NCBI RefSeq assembly: GCF_000003815.2
Contig: NC_049990.1
Span: 11,585,365 to 11,632,559, forward strand
Source of the DNA: Branchiostoma floridae
Taxonomy: Eukaryota > Chordata > Leptocardii > Amphioxiformes > Branchiostomatidae
Reading direction: 5' to 3'
DNA: 47,195 nucleotides
Shown here: piece by piece, positions 13,901 to 24,100 of the stretch
Layout: every line of letters begins with the position of its first letter
Numbering within the stretch: the stretch's first letter is position 1
Program-made: the position numbers and the translations under genes
The notes under the pieces: generated by a model
What the model saw: only the letters and a program-made list of their open reading frames with translations
Told to the model about the DNA's origin: nothing
Databases searched by the model: none

Positions 13901-16883
13901 CCAAAGGTGAAGGCCCCTGAGAAATAAACGAAACACGTTTGAACATTGAAGAACTGTTTCCAAGCTTGGGGCTGCCACGTTTCAAATATTACCTACCCTC
14001 AATGCACTTCGCTACGCATGCATATCGTGCACTATCGTATTAAACGGGTGAAAATATATGTCGTATACGCTATTAATACGATGTTCTGATATTACATGCT
14101 CTGATATTACATCCAATGTACTTGGATGCACAAATGTATTACATATATCTTTTTAACTCTTTGGCTCACAATATTTCTTTAAATTTGCGTTATAGACATA
14201 CATGCCAAAAACTGTTGTTGTAGCGATTTTGAGTTTAGTATACAAAGATACAGAAAAATTCTGTACATATAAGATCCTAATATTTGTGGCGCTCAGCGGA
14301 GCTCGCTGACAATTAATTGGAAAACGATGTCTTTGTGTCTTTTAGAGTCAATGTCCGAGTTTCTTGACACCCTACTGAGGAAGTACGACAGGAGGGTACG
14401 TCCAGACATGGGGCAAACCACAGTAAACATCGGACTGATCCAGCGCAGAATCCTGGCACTTGTGCGTAAATGTCGAACTCTCTACTTTTAATTACAAATG
14501 TAATTACTTTCAATGCTATTGCGAAAAAAAAATCAGCATTCACTATTAATCTTAATCTTTTTCCATACGCATTAAAGAGGCGCGAGATTGCACGTTGATC
14601 GCTGTTTATAAAGGTAGAGCTAGGGCTTGGTATCACAGAAAGCGGAAAAAAAACGGCGTGTTACACCGGATATAGTTGTTATACCGGCTATGCAATAAAG
14701 ATACAGATAATTTACGTAGTAGAATACGATTCATTAGTATTGTAGACTCATTGTACATTTTCCATGTATATCTTGTTGCGACCTGTACTGAAACCAGTGG
14801 GTATGTATGTACAATAAAGGTCTTCATTCATTATTCTCGTCTTGCTTAACCAGGCACTCTTACCAAATAAATATAACATAAGAGGATTTGATATGTGTAA
14901 AGCCAAAAAGCAAAGGCTATTTTTCTAATAATAAAAGCTCATAAGGCCACGTTGATTTGATTATATGGATGACATCCGCGCTCGCACCAATTTTTGGCCA
15001 TTTCCAAAAAAAAAAAGTTTACGACCAAACAATAAATTGTGCAAAGCAGCTGTAAAATGAGCACAAATATTCCGTAGATTGAAAAAAAAGTATCAGAAAA
15101 CAGATAACTAATGCCATAGAATGCCAAAATGAATCTAAAGTCAAAGAATAAGATGTGAAAGGACAGAAAAAAAAATCTATTGTTGGTTGGGGGAGATACC
15201 AGTACAGAAAATTCTGGTCCAGAGGATCATTTCCAGGTCCGGACATGAACCTGGACCTGGTTGTCTGTGGAAACTTGAGAACTGGCAATACTCAAAACAA
15301 TGGTAATTGGTCAATTTTGCTATAAAGGAATCCGTTTGGTGGATTGTTGGACTCCCACTGCACTTTAAAATCCCATCGTCATGTAATAAAGGCTAACTGT
15401 CTCTGTACCTTTGACTGTAGAAACTTGGTGCAATTGACTATAAAGCACTCTACTTGACTTCGCTCTTGTTGTCTTCTTGGCCCCCCGGTTAGACCCCAAA
15501 TGGCTGCCGACATAGTGTGTCCATTTTGTAATTGGCGAAACCTGTTCCTCTATTTTTTTTTCAGGTCTTTTTTTTTATTGGTCCAAGAAGAAAAAAATGT
15601 TTTGCACCCGTATGATGTACTGGTCCATACACCTAACTGTTGGTATACCATACTATGTGTGTTTAGTCCTATGTTCAACCTTCCTGGCCACTTTGATTTC
15701 ATACTGAAGGCAACTTTTTTTTGGCCAAACTTTTTTTTTATTCGCTCGCTCGCATCAGTTTTGGAGTTCCCGGAGGATGTCATCCATATAATCAAATCAA
15801 CATGGCCTAATGTAGAATAAAAATGCTTCTTGTTTTACAGGACACTGCCAATGGGCTTCTTATTACCCTGCATTCCTGGATCAACGTGGTATGTTGGAAA
15901 TGTATTATTCATGAGTTTGCTAGTCCAGAACTTGGTTGGACTCCGTAAGCGAAAATGCTCCCACATATTGCATTGGCGGTCAATCGCGGGATACCTATCT
16001 TATGTATATAAAATATAACACATTAAAAATAGAGTAGAAATATAACATGCATTACTAGTATTTCAGCACAAATTATGTAGTTATTCAAAATGATATTACC
16101 TGTTTCTATACAAAAATACGACTTTGCCCTGATGCATATAGGAATGGAGAGACCAGCGGTTGGCCATGGCGAGCACAACAAAAGGTGTGAAGAGGTTAAC
16201 AGAATTACCCACGAAATACCTCTGGATGCCGGACATCTACTTGATATCAGGGTACGGACATATCTGATTTTCGTCTTGTGTTTTATCTTTTCAGCTTTTG
16301 AAAATTCAAGGCAACGTGTGTGGTTTCTGTATGAAGGCTACAACTCTGCTCAACATCATAAAAATTTAGATAGTTAAGCAGAAATAATCTATATAGCTCC
16401 TGTTTTCCAGTGTAAAGGCAGATGAGATGCCGCTGCCCTTGACAACAGAAGCGTCCATCTTTAGTGACGGAACCGTGCGGTATGTCGTACCCTGGACCTT
16501 CACTGTGCCTTGTAGGAAACGGTCCAAGTCGGACTCGTGGGAATGTCAAGTTGTGTTCCAGTCATGGAACAAGGTAAGGAGAATTCTGGGTAACCTTATT
16601 GTGTAACGACCAGGGACGAGGTAGGTAGAACGATATTTAAGTGTGAGAGTTAATATTTATTGATTTTCAACTGTTTCCCATTTCTTTCACTGTATCCCTA
16701 CAGCCGGCCAATGAGATAGCACTGTCTCCTACTCAGCCATTGTTGGACGCGGAGGCCTACAACGGACACGTGCAGTGGAACGTCCAGTCCGTGTCAGCTG
16801 ATAGCCTGATCACAAACGTGCGCGATGAGGCGGAGAAATCCAGACTGATCTTCACACTGGTTGTAGCAAGGACGTTGATGTAA
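5763..16883 (+). CDS. Gene A: LRP5/6-type ectodomain fused to a Cys-loop receptor ligand-binding domain, 5' partial
   Basis: Eighteen exons: 5763-6058, 6592-6818, 7267-7451, 7736-7948, 8252-8419, 9007-9209, 9661-9854, 10124-10323, 10747-10956, 11440-11565, 12135-12257, 12950-13069, 13437-13550, 14346-14461, 15841-15888, 16142-16251, 16411-16573 and 16704-16883 (TAA). All introns are GT/AG and every junction keeps frame, giving about 998 visible residues. The order is EGF, YWTD propeller, EGF, YWTD propeller, EGF, three LDLa repeats. This matches the second half of LRP5/6, the Wnt co-receptor, where LDLa repeats follow the last EGF (in LRP4 they are N-terminal). The expected transmembrane and PPPSP-bearing tail are absent; five exons encode an acetylcholine-receptor-type LBD instead. 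Propellers 1-2 and the signal peptide are not in the window: the first exon opens with an acceptor (pyrimidine tract, TAG) beside the satellite. Inferred to be secreted. The fusion rests on phase and the parallel in gene B and needs transcript support. Confidence 0.85.
8252..8419 (+). other. Gene A module: EGF with an extended loop
   Basis: A phase 1-1 exon encoding an EGF repeat ([16 protein letters not shown], then [16 protein letters not shown]). Between the third and fourth cysteines there is an unusually long Ser/Thr/Pro/Ala loop ([16 protein letters not shown]) where LRP5/6 proteins have a few residues. The splice sites (ACCAAG acceptor, GTAAGTTT donor) fit, so the loop appears to be coding. 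Confidence 0.85.
9007..10956 (+). other. Gene A module: fourth-type YWTD beta-propeller
   Basis: Visible residues 363-632 over four exons. It opens with the LRP5/6 pattern [14 protein letters not shown] followed by DEQQSP. YWTD-type strands are [45 protein letters not shown] and HLYWTDN. The YWTC variant followed by TNTINV is characteristic of LRP5/6 propeller 4, which supports family and position. The intron between 9209 and 9661 contains a MITE. Confidence 0.9.
9408..9618. mobile_element. MITE with about 50-bp inverted ends and TA duplication
   Basis: The left end reads AGGAGGTTCACGACTCTAAG then TACGCATGCGCAAGGTCAAG. The right end is its imperfect reverse complement, ending AACCTCCT. TA flanks both sides (9406-9407 and 9619-9620). 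It lies wholly inside an intron of gene A. A second copy is at 41316-41510. Confidence 0.75.
11440..11565 (+). other. Gene A module: last EGF repeat
   Basis: A phase 1-1 exon with [16 protein letters not shown], then [11 protein letters not shown], closely matching the EGF that precedes the LDLa cluster in LRP5/6. The donor is GTCGAT, weaker than its neighbours, but it is required by the phase and by the following LDLa exon. Confidence 0.85.
11670..11722. repeat. Perfect 13-bp inverted repeat in an intron
   Basis: TAGCCAGGATGCC (11670-11682) and GGCATCCTGGCTA (11710-11722) with a 27-base loop. A similar CAGGATGCCAGACAG string occurs near 45272, so this may be part of a dispersed element. Confidence 0.6.
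12039..12083 (+). repeat. Imperfect (CA)n tract
   Basis: Short CA-rich microsatellite in the intron before the first LDLa exon. Confidence 0.7.
12135..13550 (+). other. Gene A module: three LDLa repeats
   Basis: Three phase 1-1 exons (12135-12257, 12950-13069, 13437-13550), each one LDL-receptor class A repeat with calcium-site endings: [19 protein letters not shown] and [10 protein letters not shown]. The order immediately after the last EGF matches LRP5/6. In LRP5/6 the next coding segment is the membrane anchor. I saw no hydrophobic exon between 13550 and 14346, and the next in-phase exon belongs to the LBD. Confidence 0.9.
13630..13790. mobile_element. Possible MITE with inverted GGCC...CAGTTTG...AACGA ends
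   Basis: The left part (GGCCTGTTCGGGCAGTTTGC then AGAAACGA) is an imperfect reverse complement of the right part (TCGTTCCCCCAAACTG then TACGGCC). Related sequence (GGGGCCCGGCCGTGCTGTTT) occurs near 8721. Intronic in gene A; boundaries approximate. Confidence 0.4.
14757..14835 (+). mobile_element. Retroelement-like 3' tail, copy 1
   Basis: Sequence around ATCTTGTTGCGACCTGTACT and GTACAATAAAGGTCTTCATT is repeated at about 21385-21452. Its ATTCATT-type end recurs in reverse at 20715-20775. Such short microsatellite-like ends suggest a non-LTR retrotransposon or SINE tail; the family is unidentified. Confidence 0.5.
14944..15808. mobile_element. 865-bp element with 34-bp terminal inverted repeats
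   Basis: Left end 14944-14977 and right end 15775-15808 are reverse complements over 34 bp with one mismatch (start AGGCCACGTTGATTTGATTA). No clear target-site duplication. It sits in the intron between the first two LBD exons of gene A, ending 32 bp before the acceptor at 15841. No transposase is recognisable. A shorter diverged relative lies at 43912-44256. Confidence 0.8.
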
Positions 16884-16890
16884 CGTCCTT
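16868..16890 (+). other. Hairpin across the stop codon of gene A
   Basis: AAGGACGTT (16868-16876) pairs perfectly with AACGTCCTT (16882-16890) around a 5-base loop; the TAA stop (16881-16883) straddles loop and stem. Confidence 0.5.
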
Positions 16891-17109
16891 GGTTGTAGTA
16901 AAGGCTTAAAGGAATGTAAAACGGCTGTGCATGTGTGTCAGATATAAGATTTGCGCGGAAACCTTGTTTTTGACGTATTCTAACTATACTTCCTTTTTAA
17001 CTAATTCACCAAATAATCACTGCAAATAAGAGTCGACCATCAAATGCTAAAAACTAGTTGCTATGGTATGGATATCACTTTTTTTTATTCATAACCTCAT
17101 ATATATATA

Positions 17110-17210
17110 TACATGCACGTATTTACAGGTGCCGACGTTTCGGTGACCTTCTGTCATCTTCTTCCGAGGAATAATGGCTGGTTGTACTTCTCACTGCAGC
17201 AGTTAGGTGT
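17110..17210 (-). mobile_element. Possible Penelope-like or other retroelement fragment
   Basis: Read on the minus strand this contains AAGATGACAGAAGGTCACCG followed by AAACGTCGGCACCTGTAAAT. That pattern is common near the ends of Penelope-type and other dispersed invertebrate repeats. The assignment is from memory of motif style only. Confidence 0.3.
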
Positions 17211-17709
17211 CGTCACTGTCGTGTTAGGTGCTACGATGGAAATGTTGTTCCACTCGTTAATCATATTATTCAATATCATTTTAGTTAAATTACAATATAC
17301 CATCAGTACTTGAACATTGTAAATAGGACTTTATTAAAAGAATACATCAAAAGTGATAAGTTATTGCCACCCCCCCCCCCGTGAGCTATGTAAATTGGCC
17401 CAATGTCGGAATATAGTCATATGCAGAAAGAATTCCTGATTGACAACTATTCGAAGCGAATCTACCCACGTGACAGCCTCTGAGATTAGACTTCGCCGTT
17501 AAGCGACAATCTAGACGGTAGAACAACATGCAGCTATTTGCATGCGGCACTAGTCATACACAAATCGTCACTCACGACGTCCAAAAATAACAAACACCTC
17601 TTTAATCCCATCTAGTCCAATCAAGACATGTGTATATTCCAGATGGCCGATTGTTTCGTCAATTGTTTACATCAGTGATTAATTTGCATATTTGGTACAA
17701 TGTGCCGGG

Positions 17710-17850
17710 CTGCCCTTGTAGCCAGGTTGTTTCCATGGTCTGCGCATGCCAGCTCCATGATTGTTGGGCCCACTCACTCCTGAGGGAATTTGAACTCAGT
17801 CTCCCTGTTAGCTTTAGTCCGCTACTAACAGTCACTATCTGGTAGAAGGC
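17710..17850 (-). mobile_element. Possible tRNA-derived SINE fragment
   Basis: On the minus strand, GAGTTCAAATTCCC resembles a Pol III B box, with a tRNA-like TAGTAGCGGACTAAAGC upstream at about the spacing of an A box. It does not fold convincingly as an intact tRNA, so a SINE head or tRNA relic is more likely. Confidence 0.35.
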
Positions 17851-17916
17851 TGGGCCCCAGGCAAGGCATGCTTGCCCTGGAAACAGTCTGATTTCCAGGC
17901 TTCCTTGTTGATGACT

Positions 17917-17923
17917 TATATAA
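17917..17923 (+). promoter_or_regulatory. Candidate TATA box for gene B
   Basis: TATATAA about 190 bp upstream of the gene B start codon, leaving room for a 5' UTR of about 150 bp. No experimental start site is available, and A/T-rich TATA-like strings are common here. Confidence 0.35.
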
Positions 17924-18107
17924 TAGCCGACTCGTATCAGTATTCAAAACTGTGCCCGGGTCAGTGCTCCCACGACCCTAGACCCAGATCCAGGTACAAG
18001 ATACAAAGTACGGGCCGTACGTGCAGATCATCTCGACGGGGTCCAGAGTTTTACGTGCACAAGGGATCAGTATTTCCGATAGACCAGCTATCGGATTGAC
18101 GTCCACA

Positions 18108-18162
18108 ATGAGGACCTTGGAGTTTGTGGCGCTTCTACTTATATCAACGGTTGGAGCATCTG
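18108..18162 (+). other. Gene B signal-peptide exon
   Basis: Eighteen codons plus one base: a short charged start (MRT), a hydrophobic core ([12 protein letters not shown]) and a small-residue end, followed by a strong GTAAGTG donor (phase 1). An upstream A (CCACAATG) gives a reasonable start context. Confidence 0.8.
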
Positions 18163-21100
18163 GTAAGTGTCCATATGCCATTCTGTTTAGAATAAAATAC
18201 ATGCAATGTGCACAGGCCAAGTTAGCGAGCCATGTTTTCAAAAAACAAGAATGGAGACTGCGGAAAACCCCAGACCTGCTTTTGATAACCGAGTACATTT
18301 TTGACAAAATACGCATTCGTGGATAACACATAGTCTGTAAAATTAGGGAAATATGATTATGCTGCTCATATACTTTGAAATAGTCGGTGCTTGGAGTTCG
18401 GGGATATAACACGTTGTTTCGAATAGTATCTCAACGAAAGAACTTACACCAAAGCAAAATAGCCTTCTTTGCGAGGTGCTTTTTTATATATGCTTGTTTC
18501 CGTAGGTACCGTTACATGCACTTTCAACCCTTTTGTAGTCACCATAGCAGACTATACAAATTACAAGTGATTTTTTGTAGGCATATCAGCTCTGTTTCAC
18601 ACAGTTTCTTTGTAGTCGAGCCAGTATCATTAATCATTAACTGATATAAACCAGCAAAAATAAAACGACCCATAGAGTCTGCTATAAAGGAGGCTAGTTA
18701 CGCGATATGCCGTTGCCAGGTGATTTGCATGCTGTAGCATGTGTATGTAGGCCCGTTTGACCTTGTTTTGAAAGAGGTCAGGAGTTGAAATGTAAGACTT
18801 TGTCCATTTAACTGCCAGGTGTTGTCTGAACCAGTGCAATAAAGAGGTGGCTTAATGAGCAAGGAAAGCAAAACACATTTTTTTCATCAAACAATCACTT
18901 TATCTTTCTATTGACGCTGTTATCATAGTAACATCTAACCCCAACAGTGCTGTAATAGACGGGATGACTATGACTGATTGGACCATAAAAGTCCTAAGCT
19001 GGTACAAGTTGTTTACACGCCTTAGCTGTATGGTGTTGGTTGACGGACGTGCAAACACTCTCTATTTTATACACAAAGTGGAAGAATGTACATAGCATTC
19101 TGGAATGTTCATGGCATTCTGAAGATAGTTATGCATGTCCTGCTGGCTTAAAGGATCTCAAGATCTCAGTTCAGCAAACATGACAGCCAGGGATACACAG
19201 CTTGCAGTCTTGAACAACGTTCTGTGGTGAACAATACCCAATACATCCTTGGGCCATATATAACCCATGATTCGTTACTGTAATAGCCTGCTGGCCAACT
19301 GTGGTGGGCTATAGTCGGCCACCTGGTGTGTAAGTGGTAAATACTGATAGGTTCTCCTACCTCTAATCAAGGGCCTTCTGAGAGCCTTTCTACAGCCATC
19401 GGGCCAGACCGGTACCCTCACACGATAGATATTTTTGAGATCGGGCCGAGGTCTAGTATCCAGGCTACTGCTATTATATATGATATAAATATCAAATTCC
19501 TGGGACAAAAGACAAGTTTTGACCTGAACTCCCTACTGCTAAGGATGCTAGCTACCCGTTATGGTCGTTGCCATGTTATTTGCATGCTGCATGTGGAATA
19601 AGATAGTACGGTCATGGTCTCTCCTTGGCTGGCTACAATCCGTGGGCGGCTTTAATACTATCTTATGCCACCAGTACATCTGCCTGGAGACTAGGCTACA
19701 CCCCCTACGGGCACCGGTATAAATGTGACATGTAGAAGCGATAATGTTTTCATATTTTCTTTTGCCCTTACTACTTATTCAGTTCCAACTGGCGCACCGG
19801 AGTGGCAGAACCCACATCACAACTCTCACGTCTCGGCTTTTGCCGGAGTGACGGTCAGACTGCGCTGCGCTGCCACAGGCAACCCTCGTCCGATCATCAC
19901 ATGGCAAAAGGACTTTCGAGAGGTCCAAGAAGATGACAGACCAGCAGAGGGCTTTCGGGTGAGACCTAAAGGCTTGTGGTTGTTGCAACATCTTGGAGTA
20001 GTAGATAACGATTGATGGTTATAGTTCTAAGATTTTCAGAAAGGCGTTTCTGAGTCTGAATGTGTTCATGTCTCTTCGTTTCATTTTCTCGTATCAGGCC
20101 CACCGCATGTACACGAGCAAAGGCCCTAGTGTGTCGGCCTGCGTTCCCAGTGCTTTTCGCTGCGTTCACTTTGGTCAGCCGTCATCAGCCAATCACGTCG
20201 TAGCCTGCGGTCAAGAGGCAATGTGATGGGCTGGGCAATTTTTCCTCCAGCAACAGGATTATTCTGATTGGTCGACGGCTGACCAGTGCTAACGCAGCAA
20301 GAAGTGTAAGCTGGTATACCAGGATCCTAGCATGAAAAGATGTGTCGTTTGAGAAAGGTCAGACTAAATCATGTGCTAGAATTAGTATATACTGAATTAT
20401 CCAAAACGTGCTTTTGCACTTTTAGATCAACAACAAACGCTGGAGCCTTGTGATAGATTCTGTGGAACCATCAGATGAAGGCACATACACCTGTCTGGTC
20501 ACCAACGGCTATGGCACCCTCTCTCGCAGCTTCGAGCTGTTTGTCAGAGGTAAATGCAGTCTATTAATCATTGAGCCCATGGCCAATCAATATCCGTTAA
20601 TACTGACTCTGCTATGCCCAATATTGAAACTTAAACTGACATCGATATGACTTCGAAAGACTGGCTTCGTAATAGATGTCATGAACAGTTGACGAAAGGG
20701 CGAAAGGAATTTAATTTAATGAATGAATGGACTTTATTGTACGACACCGTATTTTGTACATGGTACAATGTAATGCAAAAATTATAAATCCATTTAAACA
20801 ATGGTACTCTTCTCGTCTTAGGTCTATGACTACAGGGATATGAATGTAAATGACGCATTGATATACTGTAATATACAACTTAACTGTTACAACACATTCT
20901 CTCTTTATAGAGCGTTACATATGTCGGCCTATTAAAATAAGTACATTATGGAGTCGGGAGAGTCGGGAAATGACATAAGTAGATTCAAAATACACGTGTT
21001 AGCCTTTGGCAAGTGTGTACTAGAATTGACACACAAATATGATCAGCAAAACTTCAAAGCAATAAGATTTCGTTTCTTTTATTGAACAAAGACTATGCAA

Positions 21101-24100
21101 ATATTGTACGACGAATGCCAGTGTACAGTGTAGATTTTATACCGTAGAGAGAAATGAACTGTATAAAGTTCAACAAAACCAATTTTCTTATTTCATACAT
21201 CTAAGTTCTGTAGAAAAATTCATATTCCTAATGCAGCCAGATAAACCATCGATCATCAATAATAACCATCGACAATAAGACATATCTGTTCTTTTTTCTC
21301 CACTATAACAGAAAAGCGAGGAGAACTGGAATCTATCCAGTAATAGTCTCATTTTATATCTATGAACTGTATCTTTTCAACATGTCTTGTTGTGACCTGT
21401 AATTAACCCGGTGTGGCAATTATGTGCAATAAGGGTCTTCTTTCAATTATTCTGGATTGCAGAACATGTAGACAGCCGACCAACGTTGGTGCCCGGAGTG
21501 TTGCAGAATCAGACAGCGGTGGTGGGAAGTACCGCGGAGTTCCAGTGTCAGATCCACACTATCGGAGCCGACACGGCACCTGTACACATGCAGTGGCTCA
21601 AACACAACATGGTGAACGGTTCCTACGTCAGTATAACTGACCGAACCACGGTAATTAAGGTATGCCACCTCCTAAGCTTAACGTGCTACGATTTCAATCT
21701 AAAAATTTGTCTGTGTTGATTGAAGTCATTATTGAAATAGTTAAACTGTAATATCTCACACAAGAATTGGACTCACCCAATTGGCACCATTTAAGTTTGG
21801 TGCAGCCTACGATCCACTGCTTACTGAGTCACGTGTTCTATCTGCAAAACGTGACGTCACGACAGCAGTGGGTTATTCATTCCTTGACAAAGACTGGAGC
21901 TGCTCAGTCGGAAATTTGGGTGAGTCCAATTTTTGCACTGGACATTACAGTTGTGCTATGATTTGGGCATAAACAGCATAAGATCAAAGTGGTTTTGTTG
22001 AACTATTTGACACTTGTGAGTGGATTATAGAAAGAATTGCTAACACTTTACTTCCAACACTGAATTAAACTATAGGGACTTACCCTCTAAATTTTCGGTC
22101 AATCTCCGTGGACCTTGTTCACAGAACGGCCCTCTCTATCTCCAGCAGTGACGTCAGGAACACACTACTTTTGGAGGAGGGGTTCATAAATATCAGAAAG
22201 TCTATGTCGTCCCCCCCCCCCCGTCTCTGTTGAGTGTGGGCCGGTGGGTCATTCTGTGACGAAGTTCGACGGAGATTGACCGAAAATTTAGAGGGGTATT
22301 AAAGTCCCTATATTTCAATTGGAAAACGTTACGATTTTGCCTCCCAACATCTGCTTGGAGATAGGAATATTTGTATGCCCGGCCCTGGATAACATGCTAG
22401 TAGAATGCCACTTGTCTGTAACAGGAGGACACCACTGACGCAGAGGGAGACCTGAAGAAGCTTATCCTGACGAACGTTACTGAGGAAGATGCGGGACAGT
22501 ACACCTGCATGGTGGCCAACTCCATGGGCTTTACCTACGACCACGCTTGGCTGACTGTCCAGCCAGGTCAGTATTTTGTATGCCTTTCATGTATAGTTTT
22601 AGCGTGTCTTTTTGTTGGGGAGCGTTCCGTAGTTCTTTGAATATTGATGAATCGAAGCATGTTTGTCGAGAATCGGTATAACCGGAGACTGGCAGGATGG
22701 GAAGGATCGCTTGGCCCGGGTTCAGAGTTGCTTGACACGGTGTGTGTGTTAGTGGAGGGGGGCTCTGACAGGAAGTTAGATCAAAGGACACATAAATGTC
22801 CATATTGGGTTATGGAAGATTGCCTAATTTTCTATCTTCAGTTTCTTGCTACACGCATGTCCTTTGCCGTATGGGGACCATTGGAGAAAGGCATAGACAG
22901 AATCAGAGAGAAATTCGCATGGCTGAATAGACAATAAATTCACAAAAACGCTAGATGTGTAAAGGAGGTATGGAATTCATACAATTCCTGTGGCTCCTCA
23001 CCGAAAGTGTACCATGGGTTTAGCTCCTTTTGCTGGGCGTAGGTTCCGTGATAGAACATTCATTCTCCAATCATTTTCTTCATGACTTATCTCGTGTCTT
23101 TCAGGAATATGTGAGCCAATCACTATGCCACTCTGTAAAGATCTGGACTACACTACTGCAAGCTTCCCGAATCATCTTAACCACGTCAAACAAGACGACG
23201 CCGGCCTAGAGGTTCACCAGTTCTTTCCGCTAGTGAAAGTCGTATGTTCCCCATACTTGCAGAAGTTCTTGTGCAGTATGTACGCGCCACCTTGCAACTT
23301 ACAGGGGAACTCCAAACCCCTGCGCCCTTGCAGGAGTCTGTGTGAAGCCGCCAGAGCTGGCTGTGAGTCTCTGATGAACAAGTTTGGGTTCAATTGGCCG
23401 GAGTCACTAGAGTGTGACTCATTACCGACAACAGACGAGGAGATATGCTTTGGACACATTCACTCTCCTTCTCCCTCACTCCCTACATCTTCTCCTCCTG
23501 GGCTGACTGTCAAACCAGGTCAGTATCAATATTTTGCCTTTTTGCATTGTTGCCTCCTAAAAACGGAGGTATTTGTTTTTTTTAGCGTGTCTGTTTATTG
23601 CTTGTGCTGGGTTCTTTCCATAGTTCTTTGAATAATGTTGAATGGAAGAATGTGGAGATGGTGGAACCGGATACTGGCAGGATGGGAAGGTTGACTTGGC
23701 CCGGGTCCAAAGTTGCTAGACGTTGCAGGAAGTTAGGCCAAAGGTCCCATAAATATCTAGAATATGTTACCTCATATTCTTTCTTGGCTTCCTGCTACAC
23801 GCATGTCATTTGCCTTGTTCGGAGCCATTGGAGAAATGCATAGACAAAATTAGAGAGAATTCGCAAGACTGTGAATAAACTAGATATGTAAATGAGGCAT
23901 GGAATTCCTACAATTCCTTCCCTGCACTGTGGCTCAACACCGAAAGTATACCATAAATCTAGCCTCTTTTGCTTGGGGTAGGTTTTCGAGATACGGCATA
24001 CATTCTCCAACCATTTGTACTTCATGACTTAGCTTATCTGGTGTCATATTTCTCCTTTCAGGAATATGTGAGCCAATCACCATCCCGCTCTGTAAAGATC

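Larger units (their letters stand above)
14346..16883 (+). other. Gene A module: pentameric-channel (nicotinic-type) ligand-binding domain
   Basis: Five exons encoding about 205 residues, the usual length of a nicotinic extracellular domain or AChBP. Visible hallmarks are the N-terminal helix region ([12 protein letters not shown]), a loop D region (HSWINV then EWRDQRL), loop A (LWMPDIYL), the Cys-loop followed by CQVVFQSW (loop B Trp), and a last strand ending FTLVVA. The Cys-loop has 10 residues between cysteines, not the 13 of nicotinic receptors, and lacks the central Pro. There are no vicinal cysteines in loop C, so an alpha-type acetylcholine site is not obvious. TAA comes five codons after the last strand; M1-M4 are missing, as in soluble AChBP. 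Confidence 0.85.
16884..18107. other. Intergenic region between genes A and B
   Basis: About 1.2 kb. It holds the 3' flank of gene A, a possible Penelope-like or dispersed repeat near 17110-17210, a C10 run near 17370, a tRNA-like SINE fragment near 17710-17850 and the putative promoter of gene B. No hydrophobic M1-M4-like exons were seen that could extend the gene A LBD into a channel. Confidence 0.7.
21463..22566 (+). other. Gene B module: FGFR D3-like Ig domain
   Basis: Exons 21463-21650 and 22425-22566. [18 protein letters not shown] leads to FQCQIH, then [15 protein letters not shown], and after the intron [19 protein letters not shown] and AWLTVQP. The split between two exons within this Ig mirrors the IIIa/IIIb-type exon organisation of vertebrate FGFR D3. 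The intron carries two MITEs (21765-21931 and 22071-22312). Confidence 0.85.

Noticed and set aside
17710-17850. Intact tRNA gene
   Set aside because: B-box-like sequence is present but no convincing acceptor stem or cloverleaf.
13551-18107. An LRP5/6 transmembrane and cytoplasmic tail following the LDLa repeats
   Set aside because: I looked for a hydrophobic helix and PPPSP motifs on the plus strand and found none; only LBD exons fit the phase.
16884-18107. M1-M4 channel helices after the gene A LBD
   Set aside because: No suitable hydrophobic exons, and the paralogous gene B stops at the same place.
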